Assembly: GCF_902825155.1 (NCBI RefSeq)
Contig: NZ_CADEAG010000008.1
Coordinates: 32,539-96,538 of the forward strand
Length of the DNA: 64,000 nucleotides
Direction of reading: 5' to 3'
Origin: Bartonella taylorii 8TBB
Lineage (GTDB): Bacteria; Pseudomonadota; Alphaproteobacteria; Rhizobiales; Rhizobiaceae
Part shown: positions 37,373 through 47,037 of the stretch, piece after piece
Position numbering within the stretch: position 1 is the stretch's first letter
Layout: each line of letters starts with the position of its first letter
The notes under the pieces: generated by a model
Databases searched by the model: none
What the model was told of the DNA's origin: nothing
Seen by the model: the letters and a program-made list of their open reading frames with translations, nothing else
Program-made: the position numbers and the translations under genes

Positions 37373-37512
37373 TCCACGTGTTTGTTGCGTGAAACACTTG
37401 ATATTTTCGGTTTTACAAAACCAATCAAACTCTTTCATCGCGTGCTTTTGTAAAATTGTTCAAAGCAAAAGCTTTCATGCGTTGTATTCCAAAGTATTTA
37501 TGAGTTCGAAAA

Positions 37513-37830
37513 ATGAAACGAAAAATAGCTTTTTTTGTAATCTTGACGATTGTTCTTAGCGGTTGTGCCTCTCTGAGTGGCCCTAAAAAAGCACCGCGAT
37601 GTAAAGGCAAACAGATCCGCGTTTTAAATAGAGATAAATGGGACTGGCAGAATAAAGGTATCATCTTACGGGAAAAAATTGCAAAGCCTGTTACAACACC
37701 CATCATCCTCAACACGCTGGAAAGTGAAAAAGTAACAGCAAATACCTCACTTAATGCAGACTCATTGAATCCCGTAAATCAGAAAAAACTCTCTGATAAA
37801 ACTGTGGAGATCGCACGTGAAAAGCAATGA
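37513..37830 (+). CDS. virB7: VirB7 lipoprotein, T4SS operon 2
   Basis: A 105-aa lipoprotein with a signal peptide ([12 protein letters not shown], lipobox LSGC at Cys 18). The mature part opens [12 protein letters not shown] and has KWDWQNK, equivalent to MWNWEGK in operon 1, then a longer Ser/Asn-rich tail. It anchors the VirB9/VirB10 core in the outer membrane. No strong ribosome site is seen. It overlaps virB8 by 14 bases. Confidence 0.82.
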   Translation: MKRKIAFFVILTIVLSGCASLSGPKKAPRCKGKQIRVLNRDKWDWQNKGIILREKIAKPVTTPIILNTLESEKVTANTSLNADSLNPVNQKKLSDKTVEIAREKQ

Positions 37831-38485
37831 ATTTGATGAATATATAAAAGAAGCACGTTCTTTCGATATTGATCGTATGCACGGTATGCGCGTGCGGATG
37901 AAAGTTGCTATGGCCTTGACGGTATTTTTTGGATTAATGACGATCGCCTTAGCTTTGGCTGTGGCAGCATTAACACCCTTAAAAACCGTAGAGCCCTTTG
38001 TTATCCGTGTTGATAATTCAACAGGTATTGTTGATACGGTTAGTGCATTAAAAGAATCTCCCAACGACTATGATGAAGCAATAACACGCTATTTTGCCAG
38101 CAAATATGTTCGTGCACGCGAAGGCTTTCAAACCTCAGAAGCACAAAATAATTTTCGCTTGGTCTCTCTTTTGTCTTCACCAGAAGAACAAAGCCGCTTT
38201 GCCGCATGGTATGCGGGCAACAATCCAGAAAGTCCGCAAAATGTCTATCAAAACATGGTTGCTACGGTCACGATCAAATCAATCTCCTTTTTAAGCAAAG
38301 ATCTTATTCAAGTGCGTTACTATAAAACGGTTAGAGAACAAAATGGACAAGAAAACATTTCCCATTGGGTTTCAATTTTAAATTTTTCCTATGTTAATGC
38401 ACGCATTTCAATAGCGGATCGCTTAATCAATCCCCTTGGCTTCCAAGTGTCGGAATATAGATCCGATCCAGAGGTGATAAAATGA
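37817..38485 (+). CDS. virB8: VirB8 assembly factor, T4SS operon 2
   Basis: A 222-aa bitopic inner-membrane protein starting at GTG 37817. Membrane helix at about residues 27-50 ([20 protein letters not shown]), then the periplasmic NTF2-like domain with [33 protein letters not shown] and a conserved tail ([18 protein letters not shown]). The domain is near the operon 1 protein in sequence; the first 45 residues differ more. Confidence 0.92.
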   Translation: MKSNEFDEYIKEARSFDIDRMHGMRVRMKVAMALTVFFGLMTIALALAVAALTPLKTVEPFVIRVDNSTGIVDTVSALKESPNDYDEAITRYFASKYVRAREGFQTSEAQNNFRLVSLLSSPEEQSRFAAWYAGNNPESPQNVYQNMVATVTIKSISFLSKDLIQVRYYKTVREQNGQENISHWVSILNFSYVNARISIADRLINPLGFQVSEYRSDPEVIK

Positions 38486-39348
38486 TCAGACTCTCCCTAA
38501 CAGTTTTTTTAACTTTCGTTATCGCGATAAGTTGCTATATAGCCCCTTCATTTGCGGAAACAGCACCTGTGAGTGCACGCAAAGACAATCGCATCAGATT
38601 TGTCAATTATGACCCCTATAATGTCACACAAATCATTGGCTCTATTCGTTCTTCGGTCCAGCTTGAATTTGCTGATGATGAAGAAGTAACCTATGTAGGA
38701 ATTGGCAATTCCGTTGCTTGGCAAGTTGCCCCAGCCAACAATTATGTTTTTCTAAAGCCACGTGAAGTTCAACCCGTTACGAATTTACAAATTGTCACAA
38801 GCCGCCAAGATGGAACAAAGCGGTCTTATCAGTTTGAACTCAAAGTGCGTGAAGGCGATGTTTCGGCAGGCAATGAGACATATTTCTTGGTAAAATTTCG
38901 TTATCCAGAAGATGAAGCCTTGCGTAAGAAATTAGCCGAAGCAGCAAAAGCCGCACAACGTGAAGAAGAATTTGTCAATGATGTTTTAGATATCCATGAA
39001 GATTTTGGACCACGTAATTGGGCTTATGAAGCCCAAGGCTCAACTTTAATTGAGCCTGCTGCTGTCTATGATAACGGTAAAACAACAACCTTCACATTTT
39101 TGGGTAATACCGAAATTCCAGCCATTTATCTTGTCTCACTTGATGGACAAGAATCTCTCGTTCCAAAATCGATTAAAGGCAACAAAGTTATTGTTCATGC
39201 CACAGCTGCGCAGTTTACTTTGCGCCGTGGAAATGACGTGCTGTGTATCTTTAATAGAAGGTTTTTGCCTGAAGGAATTAATCCTGAAACCGGTACAACA
39301 TCACCATCTGTACAACGTGAAGTGAACATAGGAAAATACCATGAATGA
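38482..39348 (+). CDS. virB9: VirB9 core-complex protein, T4SS operon 2
   Basis: A 288-aa periplasmic protein. Signal peptide 1-25 (ending PSFA), then [13 protein letters not shown] and the VirB9 C-terminal domain with NWAYEAQG and [18 protein letters not shown] overlaps virB8, and its end overlaps virB10 by eight bases. It partners VirB7 and VirB10 in the outer-membrane core. Confidence 0.93.
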   Translation: MIRLSLTVFLTFVIAISCYIAPSFAETAPVSARKDNRIRFVNYDPYNVTQIIGSIRSSVQLEFADDEEVTYVGIGNSVAWQVAPANNYVFLKPREVQPVTNLQIVTSRQDGTKRSYQFELKVREGDVSAGNETYFLVKFRYPEDEALRKKLAEAAKAAQREEEFVNDVLDIHEDFGPRNWAYEAQGSTLIEPAAVYDNGKTTTFTFLGNTEIPAIYLVSLDGQESLVPKSIKGNKVIVHATAAQFTLRRGNDVLCIFNRRFLPEGINPETGTTSPSVQREVNIGKYHE

Positions 39349-40498
39349 TGAAATGGATGAAATAAACATCAATGATCGTGATATGATAAAGGACGCTCAC
39401 GGGAAAAAACAACATAGCAATGTAGGTAAAGCAGCTGCTCTTTTCGTTCTTTTTGGTGTCTGTGCTTATTTAGCATATTCCACACTTGTTACAGAAAAAA
39501 AGCAACCCATTGAACTTCCAAAGGAAGGAATTATTAAGCAAACAGAGATTTTCCGCCCTGCACAGCCCAAACCTATACCCCTTGAGACAACCGAACAAAG
39601 CAACACTTTTTTGCCTAAGGTTGAACTCCCAACGCCCAAAATAGGTCAACCAAAACCTGATGAAGCACTCATGGAAGCAGCACAACGTGCTCCTGTATTA
39701 GCTTATGCAAGCACACAGCAAAACAAGACAAATACAGCCGTAAATAATAGTGTTTTGCTTAACCAACACGAAAGCAAATCTGATGAAACAGCACAACACT
39801 TTAATCATCTTCTCAAGCCAACAATTCTTGAAGGTATTCGCGCCTCAACCCTTGGCAATCGCAACTACATCATCGCAATGGGAGCTTCTATCCCTTGTAT
39901 CTTAGAAACAGCGATCAGCAGTGACCAACAAGGATTTACCAGTTGTATCATCTCCAGAGACATCTTGTCAGATAATGGTCGTGTTGTTCTCCTTGAGAAA
40001 GGCACACAAATTGTTGGCGAATATCGTGCTGGGTTAAAAAAAGGGCAAAATCGCCTCTTTGTGCTCTGGACTAGAGCAAAAACACCAAAGGGTATCGTTA
40101 TAACATTAGCTTCACCGGCTACAGATTCTCTAGGACGTTCTGGTATGGATGGAGATATTGATAATCATTGGTTAGAACGGATTGGATCTGCGCTTCTTGT
40201 ATCGATTGTCAGAGATGCAACAAACTATGCAAAAAGTCGTGCATCAAGAGAACCAAATAAGAGCGATGCTGAAACGTTCTCTGCGGGACAAAGTATTGCA
40301 AATATTCTCACAGAAAATTATGCCAATATTCCTCCAACACTGAGCAAAAACCAAGGGGAAATGGTGAATGTTTTTGTTGCCCGTGATTTAGATTTCTCGA
40401 ATGTTTATAAATTGAAAGTCATAGAAAACAAAAAGCAAATTACCGATCGAGCTCTTTCAAGAAACTTTTATAAAAATCCTGCGGCGACTCTGAAATGA
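39341..40498 (+). CDS. virB10: VirB10 core-complex protein, T4SS operon 2
   Basis: A 385-aa protein. It has an acidic cytoplasmic start ([14 protein letters not shown]), a membrane helix at about 30-48 (AAALFVLFGVCAYLAYSTL), a Pro/Glu-rich linker, then the TrbI domain (about 165-375) with IPCILETAISSDQQGF, LLEKGTQIVGEY and PPTLSKNQGE. It spans both membranes and gates the channel. Coupled to virB9 and virB11 by overlaps. Confidence 0.93.
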   Translation: MNDEMDEININDRDMIKDAHGKKQHSNVGKAAALFVLFGVCAYLAYSTLVTEKKQPIELPKEGIIKQTEIFRPAQPKPIPLETTEQSNTFLPKVELPTPKIGQPKPDEALMEAAQRAPVLAYASTQQNKTNTAVNNSVLLNQHESKSDETAQHFNHLLKPTILEGIRASTLGNRNYIIAMGASIPCILETAISSDQQGFTSCIISRDILSDNGRVVLLEKGTQIVGEYRAGLKKGQNRLFVLWTRAKTPKGIVITLASPATDSLGRSGMDGDIDNHWLERIGSALLVSIVRDATNYAKSRASREPNKSDAETFSAGQSIANILTENYANIPPTLSKNQGEMVNVFVARDLDFSNVYKLKVIENKKQITDRALSRNFYKNPAATLK

Positions 40499-41565
40499 AC
40501 CAAAACCTGCAAAATTTGCACGATGAAACCGTTGCAATTGTTTTAACAAAACTTGAACCCATCAGTACTTTTCTAAAAGACGAAAGTCTTTTTGAGATTG
40601 TTATTAATCGTCCCTATCAAGTGATGGTTGAAGGAATTGAAGGATGGAAAACAATAGAAGCACCAGCCCTCTCATTTAATGAGCTTATGGGAATTGCTAA
40701 AGTTGTCGCTTCCTATTCTAAGCAAAATATATCGGATAAAAATCCAATATTATCAGCTACTTTACCGGATAATGAACGTATTCAGATTGTCATTCCTCCG
40801 GCAGTAGAAAAAGACACGATCAGTATGACAATTCGCAAACCATCATCGCAGAATTTTTCCCTCGAAGATCTTGCCAATAAAGGGCTTTTTTCGGTGTGTG
40901 AACAGGTATCATTCACGTCTCTAAATGATTATCAATCGCGTTTTAACGAACTCAAAAGTGTAGAGCAGGATTTGATAACCACCTATTACAATAAAGACTT
41001 TGTTTCTTTTTTAAATCAAGCTGTAAGATATCAAAAAAACATTTTGATTGCCGGCAAAACTGGTTCGGGGAAGACAACGTTGTCGAAAGCATTAATTGCT
41101 AAAATTCCCAAGGATGAGCGTATTATAACCATTGAAGATACACAAGAATTGGTTGTATCACAGCCCAACCATGTTTCTATGATTTATTCAAAAGATGGAC
41201 AAGGTTTAGCCTCTGTTGGTCCCAAAGAATTGCTTGAATCTGCTTTACGCATGCGTCCTGACCGCATTCTTTTACAAGAGCTTCGAGATGGTACAGCTTT
41301 CTATTATATCCGTAATGTCAATTCAGGTCATCCAGGTTCGATTACCACAGTTCATGCCTCAACAGCACTTTCTGCCTTTGAGCAAATGACCCTTTTGGTC
41401 AAAGAAAGTGAAGGCGGAGGCGATTTAGAGCGTGATGATATTCGGGGTCTGCTGATTTCAATGATTGATATCATCATTCAATGTAAACGGATTGAAGGAA
41501 AATTTAAAGTCACAGAAATCTATTATGATCCATTCAAACAACGAAACATCTTTGGAGGAAATTAA
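40495..41565 (+). CDS. virB11: VirB11 hexameric ATPase, T4SS operon 2
   Basis: A 356-aa traffic ATPase. Walker A AGKTGSGKTT lies near residues 185-193, the Asp box is ERIITIEDTQEL, Walker B is ILLQELRDG, and the His box is GHPGSITTVHA. All are intact. It is the last gene before the bep array. The first bep starts 239 bases downstream behind its own leader, so the effectors are probably transcribed separately from the machine genes. Confidence 0.95.
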   Translation: MNQNLQNLHDETVAIVLTKLEPISTFLKDESLFEIVINRPYQVMVEGIEGWKTIEAPALSFNELMGIAKVVASYSKQNISDKNPILSATLPDNERIQIVIPPAVEKDTISMTIRKPSSQNFSLEDLANKGLFSVCEQVSFTSLNDYQSRFNELKSVEQDLITTYYNKDFVSFLNQAVRYQKNILIAGKTGSGKTTLSKALIAKIPKDERIITIEDTQELVVSQPNHVSMIYSKDGQGLASVGPKELLESALRMRPDRILLQELRDGTAFYYIRNVNSGHPGSITTVHASTALSAFEQMTLLVKESEGGGDLERDDIRGLLISMIDIIIQCKRIEGKFKVTEIYYDPFKQRNIFGGN

Positions 41566-41635
41566 GAAGAACCACACCTACAAAAAAGACTTTTATAGAA
41601 AAACAACTATTCAAAAACAATAAAGGGAAAATGAA

Positions 41636-41804
41636 AGAAAAAAAACGCTGCAAAGCGGTTGGTATAACCAGCAATGGCTGTATCTCTGAAGAGTTCAGGA
41701 TTCATTCTGAAATTCTTAAAGTTTAGAAACATACGCGAAAGGGAATATTTGACTAGAGAAATTTAACATTCTTGTAGACAACGTTAGATTGTAAGGAGAT
41801 AATT
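41636..41804 (+). repeat. Class I bep leader, copy 1
   Basis: A roughly 165-base upstream segment repeated, with substitutions, before the beps at 43673 and 47400 (43504-43672, 47231-47399). A more diverged version precedes the bep at 53164. Shared blocks include AAAAACGCNGCAAAGC, GGTATAACC, ACGCGAAAGGG and GACAACGTTAGATT, ending in AAGGAGATAAT as ribosome site. It likely carries a common promoter and 5' UTR. Confidence 0.75.
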
Positions 41805-43301
41805 ATGCCAAAAACACCCTCACCTAACAATTATTTTTATCCTGGTACGAGCACGCTCAAAAATAAATATGGGATAAAAGACACCGTTTTCTTTATGGAG
41901 GTGTATGCGCGTGATGTAGCAGAAGGAATAGCTCAGCTACGTACAGAACCACTACCAGATAATCTTGATGCCTCCTATTTGTCCTATATTCATAAAAAGT
42001 TATTTTTTAACACATTTGAGTGGGCTGGGCATCCACGTAATATTCCCTTCACATTTGAAGATGGTACCACTGCTGTCATGCCAGAAATGGTGGACCCAGA
42101 GTGGGGAACTGTTTTTGCAACCGGTGATCAAATAAGCAAAAACTTAACAAAGCTGAGTGGAGAACTCTTCAAAGAGAATAATTTACAAGGTTTATCGCGC
42201 GAAGAATTCGTCGAGCAAGCAACACCATTATTTGCGTTTCTTCACGCTACACATCCTTTCAGAGTAGGCAATAGCTGTACACAGGAGCTCTTTTTTGAAA
42301 GTATTGCCAGAGCAGCAGGCCATTCGCTTGACTTTTCGCTTGCAAAACAAGAGGATATAAGTTTTGCCTGTATTAAAGCAGCGGAAGAAGGCGATCTAGA
42401 ACCTTTGAAAAGTTTGTTTGAGCATATCTCTAATCCACAACATGTTTCAAAGGAACTCCTGAGCCATACGAAAACGCAACAAAAAGACCATGTTAGCCCT
42501 GAACAATGGAAAACCTTAAAAAGTGAGGGTGAAGCTATCTTTACAACCTCAAAAACTGGAAATTTTGGCAACGTTCTCATCCCCAAAAAAAACTTACCCC
42601 CATTAGCAAAAACTGAAATTAATACAATGGTAGGAGAAGATCCCAATATACGCGAAAGTCGAGAAAGAATTCAAAGTTTATCAAAACTTGTTTATGGCAA
42701 GTCAAAAATACTAGACAAACAGATGATGCAGATTTCTACAAACTTTACAAACCCATCATCTGCTGCTTATAAACTTTCCCATCAGATGAAAATAAATCCT
42801 AAGTCTGTTGGCAAACTTGCGGGTATCAGTTTCTGTGGACTGAAAAACGCGAGGCGCAGAACAGCCGAAAAAAATGTGACGGAACTCACTAACGAAATTG
42901 TAAATTTCTCGCTTACTGTAAGACATGTTCAGAAAGAAATTACCAGAGATTATCAAAACGAACAAGAGCGCTGTGCGACAGAGGTCAGAATGCCAAGTGA
43001 AAGCTTGCAAGCTATCCTTGCCGCACCAAAAGAATTACAGAGACAAGCCTTCAAAGAATCTCCTGCGCTTGCCAAAGAACTCGATACTTTTGTAAAAGTA
43101 CTCCATAAACGTCTCTCCCCAGATGAGCAAAAAGCAATCAAAAGCGAGGATTATAAGGAGCTCGCTAAAATAATGGGTCTATCAGAAGAGAAAGCACAGC
43201 AAATTACAAGTGTCGCTCGGAAAGCCAAAGTAGCACATCTGAATTCTGAAACACAAACGCGTGCAATAAAACACTCAAAAGGGCTTGCCATAGCCAGCTA
43301 A
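41805..43301 (+). CDS. Bartonella effector protein, non-canonical Fic + BID (effector 1)
   Basis: A 498-aa T4SS effector. The N-terminal Fic domain (about 10-210) begins with the Bep-typical Y-P-G-T-STLKNKYGI and FEWAG. Its active-site loop is HPFRVGNSCTQ (His 150): the His is kept, but the acidic residue, the second Gly and the Arg are lost, so AMP transfer is doubtful. The OB region is reduced to a short stretch (SPEQWKTLKSEGEAIF). The BID domain (about 265-400: SLSKLVYGKSKILDKQ, LAGISFCGLKNARR) and basic tail form the VirD4-recognised secretion signal. The ribosome site AAGGAGA is strong. Close to effector 3 in the C-terminal half. Confidence 0.88.
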   Translation: MPKTPSPNNYFYPGTSTLKNKYGIKDTVFFMEVYARDVAEGIAQLRTEPLPDNLDASYLSYIHKKLFFNTFEWAGHPRNIPFTFEDGTTAVMPEMVDPEWGTVFATGDQISKNLTKLSGELFKENNLQGLSREEFVEQATPLFAFLHATHPFRVGNSCTQELFFESIARAAGHSLDFSLAKQEDISFACIKAAEEGDLEPLKSLFEHISNPQHVSKELLSHTKTQQKDHVSPEQWKTLKSEGEAIFTTSKTGNFGNVLIPKKNLPPLAKTEINTMVGEDPNIRESRERIQSLSKLVYGKSKILDKQMMQISTNFTNPSSAAYKLSHQMKINPKSVGKLAGISFCGLKNARRRTAEKNVTELTNEIVNFSLTVRHVQKEITRDYQNEQERCATEVRMPSESLQAILAAPKELQRQAFKESPALAKELDTFVKVLHKRLSPDEQKAIKSEDYKELAKIMGLSEEKAQQITSVARKAKVAHLNSETQTRAIKHSKGLAIAS

Positions 43302-43503
43302 AAGATATGAGACCCTGCTCATTCATTTGAATATGCGTGGGCAGGCTCTACTAGCACTCTCCCTAGGAAAAAAGGAGATGCATGATAGCATCAGTAAATA
43401 AAGGGCATTTTACATCATACCCTATTAAAAAACGAAAGTAAGGCACAATGAAATACACAAAAATACCGCGAACAGTTATTATAGCACGAGAAGAATTACA
43501 AAA

Positions 43504-43672
43504 ATGAAGGAAAAAACGCCGCAAAGCTGTTGGTATAACCAGAAATGGCTATATACCTGAAGAGTTAAGGTTTCATTCTGAAACTCTTAAAGATTAAAAG
43601 CATACGCGAAAGGGGATATTTGACCAGAGAAATTTAACACTCTCGTAGACAACGTTAGATTATAAGGAGATA
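43504..43672 (+). repeat. Class I bep leader, copy 2
   Basis: Second copy of the leader at 41636-41804. Within it AAGAG...GTTTC / GAAACTCTT (about 43561-43592) can fold as a bulged hairpin; the hairpin is poorly kept in copy 1. Confidence 0.65.
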
Positions 43673-45175
43673 ATGATGCCAAAAGCAAAAGTGAAAACAA
43701 AAGGAATTCCCTCACCTCATCATTATTTTTATCCTGGTACGGACACGCTCAAAAATAAATATGGGATAAAAGACCCCACTGTCTTGATGGAAGTGTATGC
43801 GCGTAATGTAGAAGAAGGAAGAGCTCAGCTACGTGAAGAACAACTCCCAGATTATTTTGATGCCTCCTATTTGTGCTATATTCATAAAAGGTTATTTTCT
43901 AGAACATTTGAATGGGCTGGGCAGCTGCGTCATGTTCCCTTCACATTTAAAGATGGCACCGTTGCTGTCATGCCAGAAATGATAAGCTCAGAGTGGGGAA
44001 GTATTTTTGCAACCGGAGATAAAATCCACAAAGACTTACAAACACTGGATCAAATACTCTTAGAGAAGAATAATTTGCAAGGTTTATCGCGCAAAGAATT
44101 TCTCGATGACGCATCCGTATTATTTGCTTCTCTTCACCATACATGTCCTTTCAGACTAGGCAATGAACATGCACAGGAGATCTTTTTTGAAAATCTTGCC
44201 GAGGCGGCAGGTCATTCGCTTGACTTTTCGCTCGTAACACAAGATTCTCTAAAGCTTGCCAGTATTAAAGCAGAAGAAGAAGAAGATCTAGAACCTTTGA
44301 GAAATTTGTTTGAGCTTATCTCCAATCCACAACGTGTTTCAAAGAAACGCATGAGCCCCACAAAAACGCAACAAAAAGGCCATGTTAGCCCTGAACAACC
44401 GAAAACCTTAAAAGACGAAGAAAAAACGGCCTTTACAGTTAGAACAACCAAAGAGCTTGAAAATGTTCTCATCCCAGGAAAAAAATTAGTCCCTTTAGAA
44501 AAAAATAAACTTTTTGAAATGATCGCGGAAGATGCCTGTGTCCACACCTGTCGAGAACAAATTGAGATTTTATCAAAACTTGTTTATGGTAACCCCAAAA
44601 TACTGAACCAAAAGATGGTGGAATTTATTACAAATCCATCATCTGCTCAAGAAACTGCCATCCAGATTAAACTATTACCTGAATCTTTTGCCAAGCTTGC
44701 AGGTATCAATTTCTGTGGACTGAAAAACGCGAAGCGCAAAGAGGCTGAAGAATCTAGTGATATGCTCGCTCACGCAATTGTAAATTTTTCGCATGCTGTA
44801 AAAAATGCTGAGGAAGAAATTACCCAAGATTATCGAAATGAACAAATGCGTCGTGAGAAAGCGGTCGGAATGCCAAGTGAAGACTTGCAAAATCTCCTTA
44901 ACTCATCAAAAGAAATGCAGAAAACAATCTTGAGAAACTCTCCTACACTGCAAAAGGAACTCTATGATTTTGTAAAAAACACCAACAATCGTCTCTCCTC
45001 AAATGAGCAGAAAGTGATCCAAAACGGTGATTATAAGATGCTCGCTAAAATTATGGATATAACAGAAAATAAAGCAGAGCAAGTTACAAATATCGTTCAG
45101 AAAGCCAAAGAAGCGTACCAGCAATCCCAAATGCATACAATGAATCGCTCAAAAGTGCTTGCCATAGCCAGTTAA
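43673..45175 (+). CDS. Bartonella effector protein, catalytically dead Fic + BID (effector 2)
   Basis: A 500-aa effector identical in sequence to 47400-48902. The Fic domain is recognisable (LKNKYGIKDP, FEWAGQLRHVPFTF), but the loop reads CPFRLGNEHAQ: the catalytic His is replaced by Cys 158 and the GNGR part is lost, so AMP transfer is not expected. It may keep a binding or scaffold role. The OB region is shortened. The BID domain spans about 285-420 (LSKLVYGNPKILNQK, LAGINFCGLKNAKRK), followed by a basic tail ending SKVLAIAS. The start may be either of two adjacent ATGs (43673 or 43676) behind AAGGAGA. Confidence 0.88.
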   Translation: MMPKAKVKTKGIPSPHHYFYPGTDTLKNKYGIKDPTVLMEVYARNVEEGRAQLREEQLPDYFDASYLCYIHKRLFSRTFEWAGQLRHVPFTFKDGTVAVMPEMISSEWGSIFATGDKIHKDLQTLDQILLEKNNLQGLSRKEFLDDASVLFASLHHTCPFRLGNEHAQEIFFENLAEAAGHSLDFSLVTQDSLKLASIKAEEEEDLEPLRNLFELISNPQRVSKKRMSPTKTQQKGHVSPEQPKTLKDEEKTAFTVRTTKELENVLIPGKKLVPLEKNKLFEMIAEDACVHTCREQIEILSKLVYGNPKILNQKMVEFITNPSSAQETAIQIKLLPESFAKLAGINFCGLKNAKRKEAEESSDMLAHAIVNFSHAVKNAEEEITQDYRNEQMRREKAVGMPSEDLQNLLNSSKEMQKTILRNSPTLQKELYDFVKNTNNRLSSNEQKVIQNGDYKMLAKIMDITENKAEQVTNIVQKAKEAYQQSQMHTMNRSKVLAIAS

Positions 45176-45375
45176 AAAATATGAGATTCTGCTCCTTCAT
45201 TGAAAAATGCGTGGGTAGGTTCTGCCTTAGCACTCTCCCTAGGAAAAAAGGAGATGATACTATAGCGTCAATAAATAAACAGCATTTTACACCATATCCT
45301 ACTAAAAACAAAGGTAAGGCACAATGAAATACGCAAAAATACAGCAAATAGTTATTATAACGCTAGAAAAATTAT

Positions 45376-45513
45376 AAAAATGCTATGGAGAAGTTTGTGT
45401 AGTTGTCAATGCCTAGATACTTGAAGGAAACGCATTTTATCTAAAACGCTTTACATTTTAAGATAATACGCAAAAATTTTAATGCTCCTCGATTATATTA
45501 TAAGGAGGTAACC
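45376..45513 (+). repeat. Class II bep leader, copy 1
   Basis: A leader unlike class I, present before the beps at 45514 and 49241 (49103-49240) with identical sequence. It contains ACGCATTTTATCTAAAACGC and ends in TATAAGGAGGTAACC, a near-perfect ribosome site. Confidence 0.7.
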
Positions 45514-47037
45514 GTGCCAAAAGTAAAAGTGAAAACAAAAGGAATTCCCTCACCTCATCATTATGTTTATCCTGGTACGAACACGCTCAAAAATAAATAT
45601 GGGATAAAAGACTCCACTGTCTTGATGGATGTGTATGCGCGTAATGTAAAAGAAGGAAGAGCTCAGCTACGTGAAGAACAACTACCATATCGTTTTGATG
45701 CCTCCTATTTATGCTATATTCATAAAAGGTTATTTTTTAGCACATTTGAGTGGGCTGGGCAGTTACGTAATGTTCCCTTCACATTTAAAGATGGCACCAT
45801 TGCTGCCATGCCAGAAATGATGGACCCAGAGTGGGGAACTACTTTTGCACCCAATGATGCAATCCACAAAAACTTACAAAGATTTGATCAAACACTCTTA
45901 GAGAAGAATAATTTACAAGGTTTATCGCGCGAAGAATTTGTCAAGCAAGCAGCACCATTATTTGCTTTGCTTCACGTTACACGTCCTTTCAGAGTAGGTA
46001 ATGGATATACACAGGAGCTCTTTTTTGAAAATCTTGCCAGAGCAGCAGGCCATTCGCTTGACTTTTCGCTTGCAAAACAAGAGGAGATAAATATTGCCTG
46101 TATTAAAGCAGGGGAAGAAGGCGATCTAAAACCCTTGAAAAGTTTGTTTGAGCATATCTCTAATCCAGAACATATTTCAAAAAAACAAAGCCGTACGGAA
46201 ACGCAACAAAAAGGCCATGTTAGCCCTGAACAATGGAAAACCTTAAAAAATGAGGATGAAGCTAGCTTTACAACCTCAAAAACTGGAAATTTTAGCGGCG
46301 TTCTCATCCCCAAAAAAAACTTACCCCCATTAGCGAAAACTGAAGTTAATGTAATTGTAAGAGAAGATCCCAATATACGCGAAAGTCGAGAAAAAATTCA
46401 AAGTTTATCAAAACTTGTTTATGGCAAGTCAAAAATACTGGACAAACAGATGATGCAGATTGCTACAAACGTTAAAAACCCATCATCTACTGGTTATAAA
46501 CTTTCCCATCAGATTAAAAGAGATCCTAAGTCTGTTGGCAAGCTTGCGGGTATCAATTTCTGTGGACTGAAAAACGCGAGGCGCAAAACAGCCGAAAAAA
46601 ATGTGAAGGCACTCGCTGATGAAATTGTAAATTTCTCGCTTACTGTAAGACATGTTCAGAGAGAAATGACTAGAGATTATCAAAACGAACAAAGGCGCTG
46701 CGCGATAGAGATCAGAATGCCAACTGAAAACTTGCAAGATCTCCTTGCCTTACCAAAAGAAATGCAGAAAAAAGCCTTAAAAGAATCTCCTGTGCTTTCC
46801 GACGAACTCGATACTTTTGTAAAAGCACTCCATAACCGTCTCTCCCCAGATGAGCAAAGAGCAATCAAAAGGGAGAATTATAAGGAACTCGCTACAATGA
46901 TGAGTCTATCAGAAAAGAAAGCAAGGCAAATTGCAAATGTCGCTCGGTTGGCCAAAGCAGCACATCTGAATTCCGAAACACAAACGCATGCAATAAGTCA
47001 CTCAAAAGGGCTTGCTATAGCCAGCTCAAAAATATGA
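45514..47037 (+). CDS. Bartonella effector protein, catalytically dead Fic + BID (effector 3, mosaic)
   Basis: A 507-aa effector starting at GTG 45514 behind AAGGAGG. The Fic loop is RPFRVGNGYTQ: GNG is present but the catalytic His is Arg 157, so enzymatic activity is not expected. The N-terminal half is closest to effector 2 (MPKVKVKTKGIPSPHHY), while the BID half is closest to effector 1 (LSKLVYGKSKILDKQMMQI, NARRKTAEKNV), so it looks like a recombinant of the two. OB region shortened (HVSPEQWKTLKNEDEASF). A basic tail ends GLAIASSKI. Confidence 0.88.
   Translation: MPKVKVKTKGIPSPHHYVYPGTNTLKNKYGIKDSTVLMDVYARNVKEGRAQLREEQLPYRFDASYLCYIHKRLFFSTFEWAGQLRNVPFTFKDGTIAAMPEMMDPEWGTTFAPNDAIHKNLQRFDQTLLEKNNLQGLSREEFVKQAAPLFALLHVTRPFRVGNGYTQELFFENLARAAGHSLDFSLAKQEEINIACIKAGEEGDLKPLKSLFEHISNPEHISKKQSRTETQQKGHVSPEQWKTLKNEDEASFTTSKTGNFSGVLIPKKNLPPLAKTEVNVIVREDPNIRESREKIQSLSKLVYGKSKILDKQMMQIATNVKNPSSTGYKLSHQIKRDPKSVGKLAGINFCGLKNARRKTAEKNVKALADEIVNFSLTVRHVQREMTRDYQNEQRRCAIEIRMPTENLQDLLALPKEMQKKALKESPVLSDELDTFVKALHNRLSPDEQRAIKRENYKELATMMSLSEKKARQIANVARLAKAAHLNSETQTHAISHSKGLAIASSKI

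Larger units (their letters stand above)
43309..45513 (+). repeat. Tandem duplication, bep-containing unit, copy 1
   Basis: Matches 47036-49240 at a constant offset of 3727. I see one difference (G 43342 against A 47069) in the stretch before the gene, and the encoded proteins are identical. The match continues, with more changes, for some 80 bases into the following bep gene on each side. Confidence 0.9.

Noticed and set aside
43377..43392. GATGC/GCATC hairpin after effector 1
   Set aside because: Only five base pairs and no T tract; not enough to call a terminator.
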